DNA of 64,000 nucleotides from Marifrigoribacter sp965178585 (GTDB lineage Bacteria > Bacteroidota > Bacteroidia > Flavobacteriales > Flavobacteriaceae), in assembly GCA_965178585.1 (NCBI GenBank), contig OZ238267.1, positions 2,356,001 to 2,420,000 of the forward strand, read 5' to 3'. Made by a program: the position numbers and the translations under genes. Shown here one piece after another: positions 41,110 through 48,718 of the stretch (position 1 is its first letter; each line of letters begins with the position of its first letter). Under the pieces are notes generated by a model that was given only the letters and a program-made list of their open reading frames with translations, was not told the origin of the DNA and ran no database searches.

Positions 41110-42630
41110 TTATTTCCAGTCTGGCATAAAAGCTTCATTAAAGAGTAATTTATCAATAGTCCCTTGATCAAAATCAACTTTAAATATTTTTGGAATTGCA
41201 CCATTATTAGATCCTACTCTTGTAAAAATAACCCCTCCCTCAGAAGGTGAGAACTTAACATCAATATCATTTTCACCTAATACAACTTCTGTTTCAACTT
41301 CTTCCAAAGTATCATCTGGAATGTTATACATAAATATTCTATTTTCAAACCTCCTATAGTCAGTGTTTTGAGAGCCAGAAAGATCTTTTGTATACAATAC
41401 TTTATCTGCATTTGCTGAAAAACTAATACCTCCAGACGCTCCTAACTCGCCTTCATGAACAATAGTTACTTCGCTACCACTAAGTAATTTCACTGTATAT
41501 ATCCTAGTGTTATATCCTTGACTATTGTTTGTTTTTAACAATACCAAATTAGAATCATAATCTGCAACATCCATTTCAGATATTATCGATCCGTCAAGTG
41601 TTTCATATAATAAGGTAGCTCCTCCACCATCAGGGTTTATAGAATACAATCTATCAAAATTTGCATAATAAATTAATTGCCCATTATTAGCCCAGGTTAT
41701 GTCTAATTCGTCATTTCTAAAACCTGCAACAGGAATACTAGAGGTAACTTGTGCAACATCCGTACCATCCAAATTCATTGTAAATATTTGAACATCTCCT
41801 CCAACTGTTCTTAAAAAAGCAACTTTATTAACAACACTATTTCTTCTTGGTCTAAAACTGTTTGTATTTTCGTCGGTTATTTGCAACAGATTAATATCTG
41901 GTTCTCCATCTGGGTTAAAATCTTCATTTCCAGAAAAAATAACATTATTGCCATTAATCTTTTTTACTAGTAAATATGGATTATCTGGTGAAGTCATGGT
42001 TCTAAAATCACTTAAAGAAGAGCTTATTGAATCATTAACTCCATCAGTAACGGTAACTTGCCAAAAATAATTAGTTGCTAATTGAAGATTACTTACTGTA
42101 TATGTTGTGTCTTGACCAACTTCAAAAAATAAAATCTCATTAGTTGAACCATTTCTAACATCTAGTGTATAGGATAAATCGTCTCCATTTGCATCTGATG
42201 ATGACCATATAAATTCAACTTCTAGCGACACATCTTCAGAACCGTTTTCCGGAAAAATCAATACAGGAGTTGAAGGCGGAACATTTATTACATCTGATAG
42301 TTCAATCTCTAAAGCTACAGTAGATGTTAAACCTTCTAATACCGTGACAGACTCAAAACCTGTAGTATAATCATCTAGATCTGCTTGTACCGAATAGTCA
42401 TCTACCAATATATTTGAAAGCAAAAATTCTCCCAATGCATCTGTAAATACTGTACTAGACCCTGGGTTCGTGGTTATCTTAGCATTTTCTAATGGGTCAC
42501 CTGTCTCTTTATCAATAACGGTCCCAGATATGGAACCTGTAACAGGTACACTTACGGTATCTTCGCTACAACTCCCTAATGCAATTAAAATAAATAAAAT
42601 TGCTAATATTTTAAAATTTTTCATTTTCAA
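41110..42630 (-). CDS. Lipoprotein: carboxypeptidase-regulatory-like, FnIII-like and beta-propeller domains
   Basis: The 506-residue protein has a lipoprotein signal (LIALGSCSEDTV); a carboxypeptidase-regulatory-like domain (SISGTVIDKETGDPLENAK, about 30-110), a FnIII-like segment (PPSTPVLIFPENGSEDVSLE), and a C-terminal TolB/WD40-like propeller (RRNSVVNKVAFLRTVGGDVQ, QIFTMNLDGTDVAQVTSSIP, LIYYANFDRLYSINPDGGGA). It starts 12 bases after csgG and shares its terminator, so it may be part of the same surface-fibre secretion unit; that link is inference. Confidence 0.8.
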   Translation of the reverse strand: MKMKNFKILAILFILIALGSCSEDTVSVPVTGSISGTVIDKETGDPLENAKITTNPGSSTVFTDALGEFLLSNILVDDYSVQADLDDYTTGFESVTVLEGLTSTVALEIELSDVINVPPSTPVLIFPENGSEDVSLEVEFIWSSSDANGDDLSYTLDVRNGSTNEILFFEVGQDTTYTVSNLQLATNYFWQVTVTDGVNDSISSSLSDFRTMTSPDNPYLLVKKINGNNVIFSGNEDFNPDGEPDINLLQITDENTNSFRPRRNSVVNKVAFLRTVGGDVQIFTMNLDGTDVAQVTSSIPVAGFRNDELDITWANNGQLIYYANFDRLYSINPDGGGATLLYETLDGSIISEMDVADYDSNLVLLKTNNSQGYNTRIYTVKLLSGSEVTIVHEGELGASGGISFSANADKVLYTKDLSGSQNTDYRRFENRIFMYNIPDDTLEEVETEVVLGENDIDVKFSPSEGGVIFTRVGSNNGAIPKIFKVDFDQGTIDKLLFNEAFMPDWK

Positions 42631-42642
42631 AATTGTTAAATG

Positions 42643-44016
42643 TTATTGTTTTTTAAAATTAAAATAATAATTAATACCTATACCAAAATTATAATATTGA
42701 TCATCTCTTTTTCCATTAACTAGATAATCTACATCATCACTAAAAACAAAGTCGTATTCAGCAAAAGCCTTTAATCCCCATCGTTTTGAAATAAAATACA
42801 ATACTCCTGCACCTATTTGAGCTTTAAAAAAAGTGTCATTATTACCTTCATTTGAATTTCTATATATCGCTCCTGGTCCAAAATAAACATATGGTGAGAC
42901 TTCATCATTAGGCAATATATTAAAGCTACCATTTAAATCTACTCCTATAAATGATTCATTGAATACTTCACCATTATTAAGTTTAAAATAGGAGCCTGAA
43001 ATCCCTACTTTAAACGAAGGTGTTATTTTTCTTTGATATTGCAGGCTAGTAAAGTAATCCCAATTAGATTGAGTATAATCACCCATTATTTGTCCAATAG
43101 CACCAGTTGCATTTAAACTATTCTTAAACTCTCTGGTAACAAATTTTCTATCATACAATTCTGTATTCTCATCTTCTTCTTTAATTCTTAAATATTCTGC
43201 AACCATTTCTTTATCCTTTTCAGCTCCTTCTGCAGTTCCCCAATATTGATCTTTAACACCTTCAATTATAAGGTCATGAACTGCTTTTTCTATCGCATCT
43301 TTCACTGCTAATTGCATCGGCTCATTTTGCGTAATTCCCATTTCAACCTCTAATAATCTTTGAAATTTCACAAAACGGAATAAACTAGCATCAAGCGCTT
43401 GAGATAAAATTGTTTTTGAAACATAAACGGTTTTCAAAATTTGTCCATTGCTTGTTGAGACTGCACGCAAATAAACAGTTATTCTATCTTGTCTATATTG
43501 AGTAGAGCCTCCAATTCCAAAATATCTAGCTCCAACACCGCCAGTTATTATATTGGTATCGTATGAAATAATTCCACCCTCTAGTAATAAACCAGCATAA
43601 AGTAATGGTGGTAATGGTGGTTCATTTGGATTTAAATTTTTAATATATTCTTGTTTTGTATTTCTAATAATATTTCGTTCTGTAGAAAGGTTACTTAAAT
43701 TTTCCCTTTCAATGGGTATAAACCAGCCAGAATCTTCTAATGCCTTAATTAATATGGTAGTTGCTCCTTGTGACACAGCAGTACTAAAGGTACTACCATT
43801 TTCAACAGCCTTATATTGTCCAGTTTGATCACTAAAATTATAAACAGCAACTTCAACTGGGCTTTGTGCTTTAGGTAAATCTAATAGTATTTTTGTTGAC
43901 GGGGCTAACTCACCAGTTTGAGAAGGCTTTTGTTTAATAGGCTGGTTAAACATTCCAGCACAAGAGCCTAAAATCAATATAGGAATAACTAATAATAATT
44001 TGTAAAATATCTGCAT
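42643..44016 (-). CDS. csgG: Curli secretion channel CsgG with C-terminal beta-barrel-like extension
   Basis: The 457-residue lipoprotein (ILILGSCAGMFNQP) has the CsgG core to about residue 265: PVEVAVYNFSDQTGQYK, GATTILIKALEDSGWFIPIE, DTNIITGGVGARYFGIGGST and YVSKTILSQALDASLFRFV. E. coli CsgG is about 277 residues; the extra 190 residues here look like an OmpA-like 8-strand barrel (LQYQRKITPSFKVGISGSYF, GPGAIYRNSNEG, final GIGINYYFNFKKQ). CsgG is the outer-membrane pore for curli-type fibres. The gene follows csgF by 9 bases. Confidence 0.93.
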   Translation of the reverse strand: MQIFYKLLLVIPILILGSCAGMFNQPIKQKPSQTGELAPSTKILLDLPKAQSPVEVAVYNFSDQTGQYKAVENGSTFSTAVSQGATTILIKALEDSGWFIPIERENLSNLSTERNIIRNTKQEYIKNLNPNEPPLPPLLYAGLLLEGGIISYDTNIITGGVGARYFGIGGSTQYRQDRITVYLRAVSTSNGQILKTVYVSKTILSQALDASLFRFVKFQRLLEVEMGITQNEPMQLAVKDAIEKAVHDLIIEGVKDQYWGTAEGAEKDKEMVAEYLRIKEEDENTELYDRKFVTREFKNSLNATGAIGQIMGDYTQSNWDYFTSLQYQRKITPSFKVGISGSYFKLNNGEVFNESFIGVDLNGSFNILPNDEVSPYVYFGPGAIYRNSNEGNNDTFFKAQIGAGVLYFISKRWGLKAFAEYDFVFSDDVDYLVNGKRDDQYYNFGIGINYYFNFKKQ

Positions 44017-44025
44017 GATTTTTTT

Positions 44026-44430
44026 TTAATTTGGAACAATTATTTGAGTTTGTTCTCCATTTGAAGTATCTAAAATATTAATAATTAACCCTTCACCTGT
44101 TTCTGTAATTTCAATGTTTAAGGATCCATAAACAAAAGAACCTTCTTGGGTAAAATCAAAATCACCTAGTTGTTGTTCTAACAATGCTCTGGAAATTTGA
44201 CTCAATATCTGGCTGTTAATATTTTCTCCAAATCGATCTAGGTCTGTTTCTTCTTCTCTTGCATCACGATCTGCAGTAAAAGAGTTTTGTGCAGTTGCAG
44301 AGCTTAGTAGCCAGTTATAATTAAATGTGTTTCCTCCAAAAGCAGGGTTTTTAGGTTGATAACTAAATTGTTGAGCATAACAACTTGAACCAAAAATAAA
44401 TATCACTGCTATAAAAAATATCTTTTTCAT
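44026..44430 (-). CDS. csgF: Curli assembly factor CsgF
   Basis: The 134-residue protein has a signal peptide (FIFGSSCYAQQ) and the CsgF start of mature chain QFSYQPKNPAFGGNTFNYNW, matching the CsgF hallmark NPxFGG. CsgF docks in the CsgG pore and exposes nucleating fibre subunits at the surface. It begins 1 base after the csgE stop. The partner curlin subunit genes are not in this window. Confidence 0.93.
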   Translation of the reverse strand: MKKIFFIAVIFIFGSSCYAQQFSYQPKNPAFGGNTFNYNWLLSSATAQNSFTADRDAREEETDLDRFGENINSQILSQISRALLEQQLGDFDFTQEGSFVYGSLNIEITETGEGLIINILDTSNGEQTQIIVPN

Positions 44431-44431
44431 C

Positions 44432-44842
44432 TTAATAATGTATAAAATTATCTTTTTGTTTTTCTATTTGTTGAAGCTTTGCTATTGAGCGATACAAAGC
44501 AGTACTTGCCATTTTTTTTAAAAAATCTTTTCTAGGTTGAGCAAAAAACTGCCATACTAATTGATTATCTACTTTTACAGAAATTTTAGAGCTACGCACA
44601 CTAAAACCCGCTAGCACTTCTTCTACTAAAATATTTTTATCTGTTTTTATTTGTTTATTTCTATACTCTGTATAAAAATACCTATAAAAATCTCGTCCGA
44701 CTTTAGTTATCGTGTTTTCTATAACTAAGCCATTTATTTCATACCCATCTTGAGGTTTTGATTGATCAGATTCTACAATTCTTATGGTTTCGGGATTATA
44801 TAATGCAAAAAGTCGTTCAACTACAGTTAAACGACCTTTTAT
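44432..44842 (-). pseudogene. csgE: CsgE-like gene lacking start codon and signal peptide
   Basis: An uninterrupted frame of 136 codons runs from just after an in-frame TAA (44843-44845) to the stop at 44432. It encodes a clear CsgE core: EINGLVIENTITKVGRDFYR, then RYFYTEYRNKQIKTDKNILV, FSVRSSKISVKVDNQLVWQF, and QPRKDFLKKMASTALYRSIA, matching E. coli CsgE patterns (GLLTDHTVSSIGHDFYRAF, FLFPLKRDF). There is no ATG, GTG or TTG in frame before codon 76, which lies inside the conserved domain. The frame before EINGL runs into the terminator of the preceding glutamine synthetase gene, and no signal peptide is seen in any frame. It is either a 5'-truncated gene or starts at a rare codon. Confidence 0.85.
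44807..44840 (-). terminator. Terminator of glnN, overlapping the 5' end of the csgE frame
   Basis: On the minus strand GTCGTTTAAC pairs with GTTGAACGAC (one G-U) around TGTA, with AAAAG before and TTTTTGC after. It lies 28 bases after the glnN stop and overlaps the first in-frame codons of the csgE remnant. Confidence 0.8.
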
Positions 44843-44867
44843 TTAAAATGTTAAAGTTTTGTTAAAT

Positions 44868-47054
44868 TTATTTCAGCATAATCATTTCACGATATTTTGA
44901 AAGTGGCCAAAGTTCATCATCAACTAACAATTCTAATTTGTCACAATGATATCTAATCTCATCAAAATAAGGCTTAACCTTGTTACAGTAAGCTGTAGCG
45001 CGTTTTTCTGCTGAACTAATCTTATTAGCTTTTTTACGTTCATCAATCATATCGGTAATTCCTAAATTAATTTTTTCAATATGTTCAGATATTTTTTCAA
45101 TTAACTTCAATTGCTCTTTTGACAGTTTTTTAAAGCCACTGCCATAAATATCCTTTAATCCTTGAACATTTTTAATCAACCTATTTTGATATTTAATAGC
45201 TGTAGGAATTACATGGTTTCTTGCAATATCACCCAATACTCTTCCTTCAATTTGAATACGCATCGTATACTCTTCCACTTTAATTTCATATCGAGCTTCT
45301 ATTTCTACTCTACTCATGATATTAAGCTCTTCATATAAAGCAATTGTTTTTTCAGCAACTTTTGCTTTTAAAGCTTCTGGAGTACTTTTATTGTTACTAA
45401 GTCCTCTCTTTTTTGCTTCTTTTTCCCAAGCTTCACCGTAACCATCCCCTTCAAATCGAATACGTTTAGAGTCTTTAACATACTCTCTTAGAATATTAAA
45501 TATAGCATCGTCTTTTTTCATTTTCTTTTCTTCAATCAAAGAATCCACACTTTTCTTAAATTCAATTAACTGTTTTGCAACAATAGAATTTAAAACGGTC
45601 ATGGGTGTTGCACAATTTGCTGTTGATCCTACTGCTCTAAATTCAAATTTATTTCCAGTAAAAGCAAAAGGTGAAGTTCTATTACGATCTGTATTATCTA
45701 ACAAAATCTCAGGGATTTTCCCTACAACATTTAGCTTAAGGTCGGTCTTTTCTTCTGGAGATAATTTTCCGTTGGTAACTTTCTCTAATTCATCTAAAGC
45801 TTTAGTAAGTTGAGAACCTATAAATACTGAAATAATTGCAGGTGGAGCTTCATTAGCACCTAAACGATGATCGTTATTAGCACTTGCAATAGATGAACGC
45901 ATTAATTCTTCATAATCATTAACTGCTTTTATAGTATTTACAAAGAAGGTTAAAAACTGAAGGTTGCGTTTTGGAGTTTTACTAGGACTTAATAAATTAA
46001 TTCCAGTATTAGTGCTTAATGACCAGTTATTATGCTTACCGCTTCCATTAATTCCTTTAAATGGTTTTTCATGAAACAACACTTTAAAGTGATGTCTTTC
46101 AGCAACTTTTTCCATAATATCCATTAATAAGGAATTATGATCTACTGCTAAGTTTGCTTCTTCAAAAATAGGTGCCAACTCAAACTGATTGGGCGCCACC
46201 TCATTATGACGTGTTTTAACTGGAATACCTAATAACATACATTCAGTTTCTAAATCACGCATATAATCCAATGCTCTTGTAGGAATGGATCCAAAGTAAT
46301 GATCATCTAATTGCTGTCCTTTTGCTACTTCATGACCTAAAAGGGTTCTTCCAGTTAAGGTAATGTCTGGTCTTGATGCAGCTAAAGCTTTATCAACTAA
46401 AAAATACTCTTGTTCCCAACCCAATGTTGCAATTGTTTTTGTTACATTTTTATCAAAATATTTTGCTACTGAAGTTGCTGCATTATCTAATACTTGAAGA
46501 GATCTTAATAATGGCGTTTTATTGTCTAAAGCCTCGCCTGTATAAGAAACAAATACTGTTGGAATACAAAGTGTAGTACCATAAATAAAAGCTGGAGAAG
46601 TTGGGTCCCAAGCAGTATATCCTCTTGCTTCAAAAGTATTCCTAATTCCTCCATTTGGAAAACTTGAAGCATCTGGTTCTTGCTGTACTAATTGTCCACC
46701 TCCAAACTTTTCGATTGCACTTCCGTCACTAGTTGTTTCAAAAAAAGCATCATGCTTTTCAGCAGTAGATCCTGTTAAAGGTTGAAACCAGTGTGTATAG
46801 TGAGTAGCTCCATTGTTGATAGCCCATTCTTTCATTCCTGTTGAAATATGATCGGCTATATTTCGGTTAATTTTTGAACCATTAATAGTGGCATCAACTA
46901 CACTATTATAAGATTCTTTTGTTAAATACTGACGCATTGCTGCCTCATTAAAAACGTTTTTACCAAAAATAGTAGAACGTCTAGCTGGCTCTTCTACTGA
47001 GATTGGTTTTCTACTTAATGTTTCTTTGATTGCTTCAAATCTAAGGGTAGACAT
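44868..47054 (-). CDS. glnN: Glutamine synthetase type III
   Basis: The 728-residue length is typical of GSIII. Motifs include KPFKGINGSGKHNNWSLSTN, GANEAPPAIISVFIG, and RTSPFAFTGNKFEFRAVGST. The enzyme makes glutamine from glutamate, ammonia and ATP; GSIII is the common form in Bacteroidota. A perfect promoter box TAATTTTG lies 35 bases upstream of the ATG. Confidence 0.97.
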   Translation of the reverse strand: MSTLRFEAIKETLSRKPISVEEPARRSTIFGKNVFNEAAMRQYLTKESYNSVVDATINGSKINRNIADHISTGMKEWAINNGATHYTHWFQPLTGSTAEKHDAFFETTSDGSAIEKFGGGQLVQQEPDASSFPNGGIRNTFEARGYTAWDPTSPAFIYGTTLCIPTVFVSYTGEALDNKTPLLRSLQVLDNAATSVAKYFDKNVTKTIATLGWEQEYFLVDKALAASRPDITLTGRTLLGHEVAKGQQLDDHYFGSIPTRALDYMRDLETECMLLGIPVKTRHNEVAPNQFELAPIFEEANLAVDHNSLLMDIMEKVAERHHFKVLFHEKPFKGINGSGKHNNWSLSTNTGINLLSPSKTPKRNLQFLTFFVNTIKAVNDYEELMRSSIASANNDHRLGANEAPPAIISVFIGSQLTKALDELEKVTNGKLSPEEKTDLKLNVVGKIPEILLDNTDRNRTSPFAFTGNKFEFRAVGSTANCATPMTVLNSIVAKQLIEFKKSVDSLIEEKKMKKDDAIFNILREYVKDSKRIRFEGDGYGEAWEKEAKKRGLSNNKSTPEALKAKVAEKTIALYEELNIMSRVEIEARYEIKVEEYTMRIQIEGRVLGDIARNHVIPTAIKYQNRLIKNVQGLKDIYGSGFKKLSKEQLKLIEKISEHIEKINLGITDMIDERKKANKISSAEKRATAYCNKVKPYFDEIRYHCDKLELLVDDELWPLSKYREMIMLK

Positions 47055-47088
47055 AATAATGTGCTTTAAATTAATAAAATTAAAGTCA

Positions 47089-47096
47089 CAAAATTA
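47089..47096 (-). promoter_or_regulatory. Promoter -7 box of glnN (TAATTTTG)
   Basis: A perfect minus-strand TAnnTTTG, 35 bases before the glnN ATG. Confidence 0.55.
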
Positions 47097-47205
47097 ACTA
47101 TATTTTAATTTACCCCCTATTTTTTTTATAACTTAATTAAATAAAAGTATATTTCTTATCAACAACCCCCTTAAAAAAAGTTAATAACCTAAAATAAATA
47201 TTAAT

Positions 47206-48171
47206 TTATTCGAAATTTACAAAAATCAATCCCATGAAAATTGCATAAGCCACAAAGAGGATAATTCCTTTATATCTAGTTAAGATAAAACGTTTTGGCA
47301 AATGAGCTAAAATATAAATAGCTGCAGAAAAACCTAACATCCAAATAACATCAGTTAAAACAACAGATATACTAGATTCCATAACAGAAATTGGGTGTAT
47401 TATTGCTGTGATTCCTAAAACCGATGCAATATTAAAAATATTAGATCCTATAATATTTCCTATTAATAAAGCTTTTTCTTGCCTTAAAGCCGCAACAACA
47501 GATGCCGCTAACTCAGGTACACTAGTACCAATAGCAATCATAGTAACCGCAATAACTCTATTACTCACTTCAAAATATCGAGCAACATTAACTGCTCCTT
47601 TAACTAATAACTCACTTCCTCCCCACAAAGCAGCACCACCAATCAATAACCAAACTAGTATTTTAAAATTTGATGTTATTTCAGTATCTATCTGAATTGG
47701 ATCCTTAGCTTTTTTTATTTTTCTGTTTTTTTGAGCTTTTTTTATTAATATCCATAAATAAACAAACAATGCTAATACTAAACAGAAACCTTCTAAACTA
47801 CCTATATCACTACCAAATTTCAAGAAAAAATATAAGGCTCCAGAAAACAACATCATTACAGGCCAGTTAAATTTATAAAAATCTCTGTCCAGAAAAAGCG
47901 GAGATATAATTGCTGTCACCCCTAGCACCAATCCAATATTAGCTATGTTGGAACCAATTACATTTCCTAAAGCAATAAAAGGATAACCATCGATTGCTGC
48001 TTGAACACTTACAAAAAGTTCTGGAGCAGAAGTAGCAAAGGACACCACTGTTAAACCAATTACCATTCTTGACAGGTGAAATTTTAAGGAAAGTGCTACA
48101 GAGGAACGAACCAAAAACTCACCTCCTACTACTAACAATGTCAATCCTAACAAGATGAAAACAATATCCAT
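47206..48171 (-). CDS. Calcium/sodium antiporter (CaCA family, YrbG-like)
   Basis: The 321-residue, roughly 10-helix protein has two inverted alpha-repeats: LTVVSFATSAPELFVSVQAA near the N-terminus and TMIAIGTSVPELAASVVAAL near residue 220, each with the conserved GNxIGSN segment (IALGNVIGSNIANI and LIGNIIGSNIFNIA). It exchanges Ca2+ for Na+ or H+. It is divergent from the BlaI/M56 operon. Confidence 0.94.
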   Translation of the reverse strand: MDIVFILLGLTLLVVGGEFLVRSSVALSLKFHLSRMVIGLTVVSFATSAPELFVSVQAAIDGYPFIALGNVIGSNIANIGLVLGVTAIISPLFLDRDFYKFNWPVMMLFSGALYFFLKFGSDIGSLEGFCLVLALFVYLWILIKKAQKNRKIKKAKDPIQIDTEITSNFKILVWLLIGGAALWGGSELLVKGAVNVARYFEVSNRVIAVTMIAIGTSVPELAASVVAALRQEKALLIGNIIGSNIFNIASVLGITAIIHPISVMESSISVVLTDVIWMLGFSAAIYILAHLPKRFILTRYKGIILFVAYAIFMGLIFVNFE

Positions 48172-48261
48172 ATACCTTACTATTAAGTTGCGAAGATACT
48201 ATTTTATACACATTTTAAGATTCTTGCTCCTTTATATAATTTTCACATTTTATTAACTAAA

Positions 48262-48315
48262 ACTACTTTTTTAGTTAAATTACTACAAATATAGTTGTAT
48301 AACTATTTTTATAGT
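48262..48315. promoter_or_regulatory. Three ACTA-N6-TAGT operators spaced exactly 20 bp
   Basis: ACTACTTTTTTAGT (48262-48275), ACTACAAATATAGT (48282-48295) and ACTATTTTTATAGT (48302-48315) each form a dyad ACTA-N6-TAGT, starting 20 bases apart, two helical turns. The BlaI/MecI family binds dyads of this kind (known sites read TACA-N-TGTA). They lie 46-99 bases upstream of the repressor gene start and should mediate its autorepression. Confidence 0.8.
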
Positions 48316-48360
48316 TATATGTTTGTTGAGAGTTACAAATCATTTAAATATAAATTATAA

Positions 48361-48717
48361 ATGGAAAGAATTACCAACAAAGAAGAAGAAGTAATGCAAG
48401 CACTTTGGGACCTAAAAAAATGTTTTATAAAAGATATACTTGCTAAACTTCCTGAGGGTAATCACTATAACACAGTTTCTACAATTGTTAGAAATCTAGA
48501 AGACAAGGGCTATGTTTCTCATCAAGCCTTTGGAAAAACTCACCAATACTTCCCTATTATAACTAAAGAAGCCTACAGCAAACAATTTATGAATATAGCT
48601 TCACAACGATTCTTTAATAATAGTTATAAGAACATGGTTTCTTTTTTTGCTAAAGAAGAAAAAATTAGCGCTAAAGAATTACGTGAAATTTTAGAACTAA
48701 TTGAAAATAAAAAATAA
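48361..48717 (+). CDS. BlaI/MecI/CopY-family repressor
   Basis: The 118-residue protein has the winged-helix start ITNKEEEVMQALWDLKKCFI, recognition region NHYNTVSTIVRNLEDKGYVS and a C-terminal dimerisation helix region (QFMNIASQRFFNNSYKNMVS). This family is inactivated by proteolysis through a linked M56 membrane protease, the next gene here. Three phased operators lie upstream. The target genes besides itself are not known; no beta-lactamase is nearby. Confidence 0.93.
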   Translation: MERITNKEEEVMQALWDLKKCFIKDILAKLPEGNHYNTVSTIVRNLEDKGYVSHQAFGKTHQYFPIITKEAYSKQFMNIASQRFFNNSYKNMVSFFAKEEKISAKELREILELIENKK

Positions 48718-48718
48718 T

